From contig JAZSIP010000110.1 in assembly GCA_045533915.1 (NCBI GenBank), forward strand, positions 1 to 20,415: a DNA stretch of 20,415 nucleotides, given 5' to 3'. Made by a program: the position numbers and the translations under genes. This stretch comes from HGM12713 sp045533915. Its GTDB lineage: Bacteria > Bacillota > Clostridia > Oscillospirales > CAG-272. The notes under the pieces were generated by a model. The model was not told the DNA's origin. It was given only the letters and a program-made list of their open reading frames with translations, and made no database searches. Positions 13,819 through 20,415 of the stretch are shown one piece after another; the first letter of the stretch is position 1, and each line of letters opens with the position of its first letter.

Positions 13819-16491
13819 ATGGAAGATAAGAGAAAGAATACTTCAAGCGATATAGCTTCACAGAACGCGGATGATATTATAAAGCTTCTCAAGATATCTT
13901 ATGAAGAGGCTCCGTCAAATCCCCCCGAAAAAGAGAAGGTTGTATCAAATATAGATAACGACATTTCAAACGACGATATTCAAAACGCGCTCAGAGAAAA
14001 GTTCAACGTAATGTCGATGCTCAATGAAACAGAGGAAAATGAAGAGGACGATTATGCCTTGGATTCTGATTTTTTGCGTGAGGTAAATGCTTCGCACGAT
14101 AAAAAAAATCAAAAATCTCATGAGAGAGAATTGGTTGAGGAAACATTAAATATTGTAGAAGAACCCGAGGAAGCGCTCGAGGAAGAACCCGAGGAAGCGC
14201 TCAAGGAAGAACCCGAGGAAGAACCCGAAGAAGAGCTTGAGGAAGAGCTCGAAGAACAACCCGAGGAAGAGCTCGTAGAAGAACCCGAGGAAGAGCTCGT
14301 AGAAGAACTCGCGGAAGAGCTCGAGGAAGAGCTCAAGGAAGAGCTCGAGGAAGAACTCGAGGAAGAGCTCGAAGAACAACCCGAGGAAGAACCCGAAGAA
14401 CTAACTCTTGATGACGAATCATTTGAAGCAGAGATTCAGATGACGGCGCTTGATCTTAACGAGATAAATACAGACGAAGAAGCTTCCGATGAAAGCTTTG
14501 CGGAGGAAATAATCCGTCTCCATGAGGAAAAACAGGCAGAGACTATCGCCGAAAAAGCGAAAGATGAAGAGCCAAAACAGGAGCTTGATCATTCCGTTAT
14601 TGAGCTTTTGCTTCAACTCGGCTGTAAGGATGAGCTTGAGCAAACGATCGGCGAGGAGGGAATAGAGGAATATTACGACGATCTCGGCTCAGAGCCGCTT
14701 GATGTTTCAACGTCTTACGTTTATGACGGAGAGGAATATCTTTCAAGGAATCAAAACGAAGAGATAAAAAAGAGATACGATAAAGCATTTTATAGATCCT
14801 TGATAACGATAGGAGTAAGCTTTATTATCACATTGGGGATATTGTTATACGAGATATTGCCTTTGTTTGACGTAGAATTTGTCGGAATATTCGATTATTC
14901 CAAGGACCCGATAGTTTATTTGCTGTTTGGTCTGCAATTTTTGTTTGTTGGGTGTATAGCTCCTGTCAAAAAGCTTTTGCGCGGATTGAAGAATGTTGCT
15001 TTGTCGCGGCCCGATGGATATTCCGTAGCGGCTTTGTCTGTTGTTTCGGTATGTATTTATGATATATCGCTGTTCGCAACAAAGACAGACAGCTTTTCTT
15101 CAAGCTTCCATTTTATCGCTATGCTGTCCGTTCTTTGCGCGGTAATATCGGATCATTTTGCGCTTTGCCGCGAGAAAATGATATTTAAACTATATTCTGT
15201 TGAGGATGGCAGAACGTATACTTTGGTGCGCGACGATAAAAAAGATTCCATAGCGGATAAAATGTATCGCGGCGGAATGGATAGCTCTCAAAAGGTTCGT
15301 ATTCCTGCCGATGTCAGATTTCCAACGCGCTATTTCCATTCGGTACATGAAAAGCATAAGATAGATAATCCGATATTAAAAGGATTTTTCGTTCCCGCAC
15401 TTTTACTGTCGGTGTTGGTCGGAATGGGATGTATGTTTTTAGACATAGAAATGTCCGCGGTGCTTTGTGCGATATGGGTGATCTTCCTGTTCTCAATGCC
15501 TGTGGCTTGCGTGTTGTGTGAGGAATTTGTACTTTATATAGCAACCGTTCGTCTTTCAAAGAGAGGATGCGCGATAACGGGAAGAGAATCGATCAAAAAA
15601 TATGGCGACAGCGACGTGCTCGTTTTTAATGACAGGCATCTTTTCTCCGCGTGTCAGAACGATAAAGTAGGCATAGTATTTTACGATCAAAAGAATGCTC
15701 TTAATATTTTGGGTTGTCTTGATGCCCTGTATTCGAAGATCGGCGGACCTATGTCCGACGTATTCAAAAACGTTCCCGATAAGTATAAGTGCGAGGACGT
15801 TACGGTTCTGAGAGCGTTTAAAAACGGAATAGAGTCAATAGTTGACAAAAAGCATTTGCTTATTGTCGGCAATCAGACTTTTATGGAACGTTACGGTTTC
15901 AAGTTTGAGGAGGACAATAAGGGAAGCTCTCAAAGAGCGACTCTTTGCGTTTCTTATGACGGAAGAATGAGCGCGAAGGTGAATGTGCAATACAACGTCG
16001 AACCTCTGTTCGAGATGCTAATAGAGCGTCTTGCGGAGAACGGTGTTTACTGCGCGGTGGAAACGTATGATCCTCTCATATGCAGTAAGCTTACCGAACG
16101 TTTGAGAAAATTCGGAAAAACGCCTGTTAGTATCGTACATAAGACAGCTAAGGATATCTACAGAGACCAGATAGAACATAATACAAGAAGAGAGGACACA
16201 GGACTTATCGTAAAAGCCTCTCGCTTAAAGCTTGCAGAAGCTGTTATATGGTGCAAAAAGCTTTGCCGCATAAGAAAAAATATTGAGGTAATGAGCCTTA
16301 TTTGCGGAATAGTAGCATTTTTGACTGCCGTAATACTCAATGTTTTCGGCGAAGCACAGTGGGCTAATCAGTATACTTTGCTTGTGTTTAGAGCATTGTG
16401 GATAGCCGTTATATTGGTATTTTCGATTGCGGGATTGCCAAGAAAAAATTATTTTTCGCGTTCTGCTATCGAAAGAAAAAACAAAAAATAA
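13819..16491 (+). CDS. Degenerate P1B-like P-type ATPase (pseudo-pump) with Glu-rich N-terminus
   Basis: 890 residues, AAGGAGG before the ATG. Residues 1-320 are acidic and include a Glu-rich tetrapeptide repeat (114-195). Eight hydrophobic segments follow, spaced as in heavy-metal P1B pumps: about 327-345, 364-385, 401-420, 430-449, 522-541, 545-577, 823-845, 853-873. Resemblance is strongest at KRGCAITGRESIKKYGDSDVLVF (pumps: KRGxLIKGGEALE...VVFDKTGT), IVDKKHLLIVGNQTFMERYGF (nucleotide domain) and the stretch around 710-760. Catalytic residues are gone: Asn604 then DRHLF replaces DKTGT, Thr-Tyr-Asp-Pro (749-752) replaces TGDN, Met-Pro-Val (560-562) replaces Cys-Pro-Cys, and no TGE or GDGxND is visible. 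It should not hydrolyse ATP by the usual route. Role unknown: scaffold, sensor or partner of another pump are possible. Seen: motifs and hydrophobicity; the homology is my reading without alignment. Confidence 0.75.
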   Translation: MEDKRKNTSSDIASQNADDIIKLLKISYEEAPSNPPEKEKVVSNIDNDISNDDIQNALREKFNVMSMLNETEENEEDDYALDSDFLREVNASHDKKNQKSHERELVEETLNIVEEPEEALEEEPEEALKEEPEEEPEEELEEELEEQPEEELVEEPEEELVEELAEELEEELKEELEEELEEELEEQPEEEPEELTLDDESFEAEIQMTALDLNEINTDEEASDESFAEEIIRLHEEKQAETIAEKAKDEEPKQELDHSVIELLLQLGCKDELEQTIGEEGIEEYYDDLGSEPLDVSTSYVYDGEEYLSRNQNEEIKKRYDKAFYRSLITIGVSFIITLGILLYEILPLFDVEFVGIFDYSKDPIVYLLFGLQFLFVGCIAPVKKLLRGLKNVALSRPDGYSVAALSVVSVCIYDISLFATKTDSFSSSFHFIAMLSVLCAVISDHFALCREKMIFKLYSVEDGRTYTLVRDDKKDSIADKMYRGGMDSSQKVRIPADVRFPTRYFHSVHEKHKIDNPILKGFFVPALLLSVLVGMGCMFLDIEMSAVLCAIWVIFLFSMPVACVLCEEFVLYIATVRLSKRGCAITGRESIKKYGDSDVLVFNDRHLFSACQNDKVGIVFYDQKNALNILGCLDALYSKIGGPMSDVFKNVPDKYKCEDVTVLRAFKNGIESIVDKKHLLIVGNQTFMERYGFKFEEDNKGSSQRATLCVSYDGRMSAKVNVQYNVEPLFEMLIERLAENGVYCAVETYDPLICSKLTERLRKFGKTPVSIVHKTAKDIYRDQIEHNTRREDTGLIVKASRLKLAEAVIWCKKLCRIRKNIEVMSLICGIVAFLTAVILNVFGEAQWANQYTLLVFRALWIAVILVFSIAGLPRKNYFSRSAIERKNKK
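14158..14403 (+). repeat. 12-base tandem repeat encoding Glu-rich tetrapeptides
   Basis: The 246 bases encode 82 residues made of EEP, nineteen tetrapeptides of the form (E/K/V/A)E(E/A/Q)(L/P), and EEL. The DNA unit is GAGGAAGA(A/G)C(T/C)C with small variations. A longer block encoding EELEEQPEEE occurs twice (around 14240 and 14360), a sign of recent duplication by slippage or unequal exchange. The frame is kept throughout. Confidence 0.9.
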
Positions 16492-16511
16492 GGAAACAGA
16501 AAGCATAGATC

Positions 16512-18371
16512 ATGAATAAACAAATAAGCACAGTTTTAAAATCGGTTTCAAAGCCGGGAAGATACTCGGGCGGAGAATACGGACAGATAATCAAGGACAA
16601 AACTAAGGTCAAAGCCCGCTTCGCGTTTTGCTTTCCCGATACGTATGAGATAGGAATGTCAAATCTCGGAATGCGTATACTTTACGGCGTGCTCAACAGA
16701 GAAGAGGATATATGGTGTGAGCGCGTATATGATCCGTGGATCGATATGCAGGAGAAAATGCGAGAACATAATATCCCTCTTACCGCTTGCGAGAGCGGAG
16801 ATCCTCTCACGGATTTCGATATGATAGGCTTTACGCTTCAATATGAAATGAGCTATACAAACGTATTGAACATGATGGATCTTGCGGGAATACCTCTGCG
16901 AAGCGCAGACCGAGGCGATGATATGCCTATAATCATAGGCGGAGGACCTTGCGCTTATAACGCAGAGCCGGTCGCACCATTTTTCGATCTCTTCAATATC
17001 GGAGAGGGAGAGGAGATGCTCCCCGAGCTTTGCCGTCTTTACATAAAAATGAAAGACGAGGGAAGATATACAAAAAAAGAGTATCTTCACGAAGCGGCAA
17101 GAACGATCGAAGGCATTTACGTACCATCACTGTATGATGTAACTTATAACGATGACGGTACGATAAAAGCGTACACTCCGATATACGACGATATTCCAAA
17201 AAAGATCATTAAGCGTATTGTCAAGGACCTTGATAAAGCGTATTTTCCCGATAAGGTGGTAATGCCTTATATTGAAACGGTGCACGACCGCATAATGCTT
17301 GAAGTGTTCAGAGGCTGTATACGAGGCTGTCGTTTCTGTCAGGCGGGTATCATCTACCGTCCTGTGCGCGAAAAATCGCCCGAGGTACTGAACGAACAGG
17401 CAAAATGTCTTTATGAATCTACGGGATATGAGGAGATGTCCCTCACATCGCTTTCGATAAGCGACTATACCGAGCTCGAAAAGCTCACTGATTCACTTCT
17501 CGAATGGACAGACGATAATATGGTAAGTATATCACTTCCGTCTTTGAGAGTTGATAGCTTTACAAAGGAGCTTATGGATAAGATAGCGACGGTGCGTTCT
17601 TCCTCCTTGACGTTTGCACCCGAGGCAGGAACACAGAGACTTCGCGACGTTATAAACAAAAACGTTCGTGAAGAGGATCTTATGAAAGCCGTAGGCGTTG
17701 CCTTTGAGGCGGGAAAGAGTATGGTCAAGCTTTACTTTATGTCGGGACTTCCTACCGAAACTTACGACGATATCGCGGGTATAGCCGAACTTGCTTCTCA
17801 CGTTATTCAAAAGTATTACATGGTCCATTACGGTAAAAAAGTAAAGAAGCCTCAGGTAACGATAAGTGTTTCCTGCTTTATTCCGAAGCCCTTTACACCA
17901 TTTCAATGGGAAGCTCAGGATACACTCGAATCTCTTGCTCAAAAGCAAGAATTTCTCGGATCAAAGATAACCGACAGAAAGATCAAATATACTCACCACG
18001 ACGCAAAGGTGAGCAGAATAGAGGCAGTCCTTGCGAGAGGCGACAGAAAGCTTGCTGATGCGCTTGAACTTGCGTGTCGCGAGGGATTCTGCTTCGACTC
18101 TTGGGACGAGTGCTTCGATTACGATAAATGGATATCGGTCATCGAGCGTAGCGGTCTTGATCCCGCGTTTTACGCTAACAGAGCTTTCGGACTTGACGAG
18201 GTTCTTCCGTGGGATATTATCGATTGCGGTGTTTCAAAGGAATTTTTGCGCCGCGAACGCGATAGAGCATATGCCGAAAATACGACTCCTCATTGCCGTG
18301 AGCATTGCAGCGGCTGTGGGGCAAACAGATTGGGAGGTGAGCGTTCATGCTGTCCGAAAGCCAAAAACTGA
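16512..18371 (+). CDS. TIGR03960-type radical SAM protein
   Basis: A 619-residue radical SAM protein of unknown reaction. The N-terminal half (about 1-240) is the cobalamin-binding-like domain of the family, starting with KPGRYSGGEYG and including FPDTYEIGMSNLGMRILY and IIIGGGPCAYNAEPV. The iron-sulfur motif is FRGCIRGCRFCQAG with Cys269, Cys273 and Cys276. The C-terminus has a Cys-rich tail (HCREHCSGCG and CC near 595-615) that may bind metal. The ribosome site is weak: AGGAAA is 14 or more bases before ATG, but the N-terminus matches the family, so I keep this start. It overlaps the DUF2344 gene by 25 bases; in many bacteria the two are fused or adjacent, so they probably act together. Confidence 0.88.
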   Translation: MNKQISTVLKSVSKPGRYSGGEYGQIIKDKTKVKARFAFCFPDTYEIGMSNLGMRILYGVLNREEDIWCERVYDPWIDMQEKMREHNIPLTACESGDPLTDFDMIGFTLQYEMSYTNVLNMMDLAGIPLRSADRGDDMPIIIGGGPCAYNAEPVAPFFDLFNIGEGEEMLPELCRLYIKMKDEGRYTKKEYLHEAARTIEGIYVPSLYDVTYNDDGTIKAYTPIYDDIPKKIIKRIVKDLDKAYFPDKVVMPYIETVHDRIMLEVFRGCIRGCRFCQAGIIYRPVREKSPEVLNEQAKCLYESTGYEEMSLTSLSISDYTELEKLTDSLLEWTDDNMVSISLPSLRVDSFTKELMDKIATVRSSSLTFAPEAGTQRLRDVINKNVREEDLMKAVGVAFEAGKSMVKLYFMSGLPTETYDDIAGIAELASHVIQKYYMVHYGKKVKKPQVTISVSCFIPKPFTPFQWEAQDTLESLAQKQEFLGSKITDRKIKYTHHDAKVSRIEAVLARGDRKLADALELACREGFCFDSWDECFDYDKWISVIERSGLDPAFYANRAFGLDEVLPWDIIDCGVSKEFLRRERDRAYAENTTPHCREHCSGCGANRLGGERSCCPKAKN

Positions 18372-19090
18372 CCGAGAAAAAAAGGCTCAGAAGCCTTCCC
18401 GTTATTCAACCTCCTATCACAGTTCGATTGATGTTCAAAAAGGTTGGAACGCTTCAGTACATCTCACACCTTGATCTTCAGAGAACCCTGTTGCGTGTTA
18501 TAAATCGAGCGTGTATTCCCGTGTGGTATACAAAGGGATTTAATCCTCACGCAAAGCTTGTTTTTTCTACTCCCTTGAGCGTAGGAGCACAGAGCGAATA
18601 CGAATTTCTCGATATCAGAATAGATAGGGAAATGTCTTGTGAGGAGATAATGACACGTTTGAATAACGAGCTTACCGAGGAGCTTTGTATAACGGACGCG
18701 TATATTCCAACTACCGATTTTCACGATATCGCATGGGCGTCGTACTATATAGAGATACATACGTCGGGCGCTGACAGATCGATGGCAGATGATGTAAAGA
18801 AGATACTTTCGACCTCTCCGCTCAATCTTGTGAAAAAGACTAAAGCGGGAGAAAAGGAGATCGATATTACAAAGCTGATAAGATCGGCAGACGTTGATTT
18901 TGATGATAGCAGTGAAGCTATAACTATAAAAACGGTGCTCAGCGCGACTACAAACGAGTTTTTGAATCCCGAAATGATAATCACAGGTCTCAAACAAACG
19001 CTGAATATCTTGTCGACCGACCCGATAACCGAACATTATAGTATTATGAGAACGGGAATAATGTTTTCTGATATGACTTTGTTCAGATAA
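18347..19090 (+). CDS. DUF2344 (TIGR03936) radical-SAM-linked protein
   Basis: A 247-residue protein of the DUF2344 family, usual size about 220-250, with no assigned reaction. The conserved N-terminal core is clear: VRLMFKKVGTLQYISHLDLQ, RACIPVWYTKGFNPHAKL and STPLSVGAQSEYEFLDI. The ATG at 18347 is well supported by GGGAGGTGAG 5 bases before it; that ribosome site lies inside the codons for Gly-Gly-Glu of the upstream radical SAM gene, so translation of the two is coupled. It is nearly always found beside or fused to TIGR03960 proteins and near rplU, as here. No terminator is seen before the rplU promoter 24 bases downstream. Confidence 0.88.
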   Translation: MLSESQKLTEKKRLRSLPVIQPPITVRLMFKKVGTLQYISHLDLQRTLLRVINRACIPVWYTKGFNPHAKLVFSTPLSVGAQSEYEFLDIRIDREMSCEEIMTRLNNELTEELCITDAYIPTTDFHDIAWASYYIEIHTSGADRSMADDVKKILSTSPLNLVKKTKAGEKEIDITKLIRSADVDFDDSSEAITIKTVLSATTNEFLNPEMIITGLKQTLNILSTDPITEHYSIMRTGIMFSDMTLFR

Positions 19091-19113
19091 ATTAAAAAAA
19101 TTGCAAAAAACAC

Positions 19114-19143
19114 TTGACAAACGTCTATAAAGCGTGGTATAAT
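19114..19143 (+). promoter_or_regulatory. Strong promoter of rplU-prp-rpmA
   Basis: TTGACA (19114-19119), 18-base spacer, TATAAT (19138-19143), with TGG directly before the -10 (extended -10 element). Strength fits ribosomal protein genes. Confidence 0.85.
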
Positions 19144-19149
19144 ATTATG

Positions 19150-19200
19150 CCGCATAAAAGCGGGCTTTTTAAGTGTGTCTTTTGACACCCCCGTCTTAGC
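19150..19200 (+). ncRNA. L21-leader-like structured 5' UTR
   Basis: The rplU leader folds into AAG-CGGG (19158-19164) with CCCG-t-CTT (19190-19197, one bulged T), enclosing an inner hairpin GTGTC-TTTT-GACAC (19075+100 to 19088+100, that is 19175-19188). Firmicutes carry a known L21 leader RNA in this place, thought to bind L21 for autogenous control. Position and shape fit; I could not test it against the family model. Confidence 0.55.
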
Positions 19201-19228
19201 GAGTCTATAAGAAAGAGAGGTGCTTTTC

Positions 19229-19540
19229 GTGTACGCAATTATTGAAACCGGCGGAAAGCAGTACAAGGTTAACGAGGGCGATATCCTTTTCATCGAGAAA
19301 CTCGACGTTAACGAAGGCGATACGGTTGAATTTGATCGTGTCAAAGCAGTATCGGTAGGAGAAGACTTCAAGGTAGGCGCTCCCACTGTCGAAGGTGCTA
19401 AGGTCACCGCAAAAGTCATTGCTAACGGCAAGGGCAAAAAGATTTATGTAATCAAGTACAAGTCCAAGAAGAACGAGAAGAAGAAGATCGGTCACAGACA
19501 GCCTTACACCAAGGTTCAGATCCTTTCTATCGAAGGTTGA
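19229..19540 (+). CDS. rplU: 50S ribosomal protein L21
   Basis: L21 of 103 residues, the standard length, which binds 23S rRNA in the large subunit. The typical start (M)YAIIETGGKQYKV and the C-terminal part KKKIGHRQPYTKVQILSI are present. The start is the GTG at 19229, 8 bases after AGAGAGG; an in-frame upstream start would add three residues not found in the family. First of three genes; the prp start is 6 bases after its stop. Confidence 0.97.
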   Translation: MYAIIETGGKQYKVNEGDILFIEKLDVNEGDTVEFDRVKAVSVGEDFKVGAPTVEGAKVTAKVIANGKGKKIYVIKYKSKKNEKKKIGHRQPYTKVQILSIEG

Positions 19541-19546
19541 CTTTAA

Positions 19547-19906
19547 ATGACGAAGATCGTATTTTTCAGAAGTAACGGAATTTATTATGGCTTTGAGGAG
19601 CAGGGTCATACGGGATACGGTGAATCGGGCGATGACGTTCTTTGTGCCGCGCTCTCCGCAATGACGATGCTTATAGTAAACTCAATAGAGGTCGCATATG
19701 CTTCCGACGTAGAGTATACGGTAAACGAGGGAGCTACACATATAATGGTTCGCTCAAAAGCCGCGCTTCCTCAGTTTGAGGAAGACGAACGCAAACGCTA
19801 TGCGGTTTCGGGAATCTTTCTGTCATATTATTATCAGTTGAATGACCTTCTCGAAGAATATTGCGATTTTCTCGACGTCGAAGTCAAAGACGTAGATTAC
19901 GTCTAA
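19547..19906 (+). CDS. prp: Ribosomal-processing cysteine protease Prp
   Basis: Prp removes the N-terminal extension of L27, needed for ribosome assembly in Firmicutes. The 119-residue protein has the family mark GHTGYGESGDDVLCAALSAM, with catalytic His21 and Cys33, and is of normal size (about 105-120). The ribosome site is poor (GAAGG at the end of rplU), so it may depend on translation through rplU. It lies between rplU and rpmA, the usual place, directly before its substrate gene. Confidence 0.93.
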   Translation: MTKIVFFRSNGIYYGFEEQGHTGYGESGDDVLCAALSAMTMLIVNSIEVAYASDVEYTVNEGATHIMVRSKAALPQFEEDERKRYAVSGIFLSYYYQLNDLLEEYCDFLDVEVKDVDYV

Positions 19907-19942
19907 AGTACAAAATTACATTAAATTACGGAGGAACGAATA

Positions 19943-20221
19943 ATGTTGAAGCTTAGTTTGCAGTTCTTTGCTCATAAAAAGGGTGTCGGTTCTACGAAGA
20001 ACGGCCGTGACAGCGAATCCAAGCGCCTTGGCGTAAAGAAGGCTGACGGACAGGCAGTTCTCGCTGGAAACATCATCGTAAGACAGAGAGGTACGGCTAT
20101 CCATCCCGGCAACAATGTCGGAATTGGTAAGGACGACACTTTGTTTGCTTTGATCGACGGCAAGGTTAAGTTCGAGCAGAAGACAAAGGACAAAAAGCAG
20201 GTCAGCGTTTACGCAGACTGA
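19943..20221 (+). CDS. rpmA: 50S ribosomal protein L27 with cleavable N-terminus
   Basis: L27 of 92 residues, which reaches the peptidyl-transferase centre. The N-terminus MLKLSLQFFAHKKGVGS has the Firmicute extension; Prp should cut after FFA to expose HKKG. The rest is typical (GRDSESKRLGVKKADGQ, GNIIVRQRGTAIHPGNNVG, DDTLFALIDGKVKF). CGGAGGAA lies before the ATG. The genes that often follow (obgE and others) are replaced at once by an insertion sequence. Confidence 0.97.
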   Translation: MLKLSLQFFAHKKGVGSTKNGRDSESKRLGVKKADGQAVLAGNIIVRQRGTAIHPGNNVGIGKDDTLFALIDGKVKFEQKTKDKKQVSVYAD

Positions 20222-20241
20222 TTAAATACTGCTTAAATAGC

Positions 20242-20267
20242 AAAAAGGCGTTGCAAAAGCAACGCCT
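20242..20267 (-). terminator. Hairpin terminator after rpmA, T run only on the minus side
   Basis: A perfect 9-bp stem AGGCGTTGC-AAAA-GCAACGCCT (20246-20267). On the minus strand it ends in TTTTTG and so would stop transposase transcripts. On the plus strand the stem is followed by CAGACC rather than T, so as a terminator of rpmA it is incomplete; it was probably bidirectional before the insertion sequence arrived. Confidence 0.6.
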
Positions 20268-20279
20268 CAGACCACTGAC

Positions 20280-20316
20280 AAAGTCTATCTCAAGCACGAG
20301 ATAGGCTTTGTTTTTT
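20280..20316 (+). terminator. Plus-strand terminator overlapping the transposase 3' end
   Basis: AAAGTCTATCTC (20280-20291) pairs with GAGATAGGCTTT (20298-20309), 12 bp with one G-U pair and a 6-base loop, then GTTTTTT. It covers the transposase stop codon and would end rpmA transcripts and shield the transposase from antisense read-through. Confidence 0.75.
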
Positions 20317-20415
20317 GTTAATACGAAGAAAAAACGCGAGAAAAAGTGAGGTGTTATCCCCACAGCACATGGCAATTTTCTTCATATTCTGCACGGCGGC
20401 AGTGAGGAGGCATTG
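20290..20415 (-). CDS. Transposase C-terminus (partial, cut by window edge)
   Basis: On the minus strand the frame is open from the window edge to a TGA at 20290-20292, giving 41 residues. They include TAAVQNMKKIAM, which closely resembles the last helix of DDE transposases of the IS1182/IS5-like groups (A..QN.KKIA). The last residues are LSRA. The comparable segment of the left element reads ILAIAFNVQKLW, so the two are different elements. The remainder, including the catalytic residues, lies outside the window, so completeness cannot be judged. Confidence 0.7.
   Translation of the reverse strand, partial: QCLLTAAVQNMKKIAMCCGDNTSLFLAFFLRINKKQSLSRA

Larger units (their letters stand above)
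20268..20415 (-). mobile_element. End of a second insertion sequence (partial, window edge)
   Basis: It contains the 3' end of a transposase gene (20290-20415) unlike that of the left element. The outer boundary is placed just after the 9-bp hairpin, by the loss of the expected T run; this is inference. Confidence 0.5.

Noticed and set aside
14118..14379. Long minus-strand frames rich in Ser or in Phe/Leu opposite the Glu-rich repeat
   Set aside because: They are the mirror of the GAG/GAA repeat codons on the plus strand, with no ribosome site or family resemblance.
19220..19228. Upstream start for rplU adding three residues
   Set aside because: It overlaps the ribosome site itself; the GTG at 19229 gives the standard L21 start.
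320..20275. Shared 9-mer GTGGTCTGA near both insertion sequences
   Set aside because: The two copies face opposite ways relative to their transposase genes and the transposases differ, so it is more likely chance than a common terminal repeat.
1..20415. CRISPR array, tRNA or rRNA genes, phage attachment site
   Set aside because: No regularly spaced direct repeats, cloverleaf or rRNA-like sequence was seen on either strand.

Overview
The window looks like a chromosomal segment of a low-to-middle-GC Firmicute of the class Clostridia, probably a gut lineage. The evidence is rplU-prp-rpmA with an N-terminally extended L27, a CwlD-type amidase, split TIGR03960/DUF2344 radical-SAM genes, strong sigma-A type promoters and AGGAGG ribosome sites. 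No rRNA, tRNA or CRISPR array was seen. Species cannot be named from the sequence alone.

Layout. 1-310: no confident gene; tandem stem-loops ending in terminators. 314-2054: an apparently intact IS1182-type insertion sequence (transposase 370-1911, minus) sitting just downstream of an XRE-TPR regulator (2069-2998, minus). 3167-9868: a sugar/uronate-type locus, with uronate isomerase uxaC on the minus strand diverging from a plus-strand operon of aldo/keto reductase-ferredoxin, threonine-aldolase-like PLP enzyme, MFS transporter and cytoplasmic GH2 glycosidase. 9959-10558: mscL with its own consensus promoter. 10605-12828: radA and a cwlD-like amidase on the minus strand, convergent with mscL. 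12972-18371+: rlmB, an 890-residue membrane protein, a TIGR03960 radical SAM protein and its DUF2344 partner. 19229-20221: rplU (with an L21-leader-like RNA), prp and rpmA. 20290-20415: the 3' end of a second, different transposase, cut by the window edge.

The most interesting gene is 13819-16491. From its eight predicted membrane segments and segment-by-segment resemblance it reads as a heavy-metal (P1B) type P-type ATPase in which the catalytic DKTGT, TGE, TGDN, GDGxND and CPC motifs are all missing or replaced, joined to a long acidic N-terminus made of about 20 Glu-rich tetrapeptides. It appears to be a pseudo-pump of unknown role, co-transcribed with rlmB.

How the genes may work together: the MFS protein could import a glycoside, the GH2 enzyme could cleave it in the cytoplasm, and UxaC could isomerise a released uronic acid; the redox and PLP enzymes of the operon do not fit this simply. 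Prp would remove the L27 extension during ribosome assembly, and the L21 leader suggests control of rplU by ribosomal protein. Both insertion sequences sit in 3' flanks of genes, next to transcription terminators, where they do little damage.
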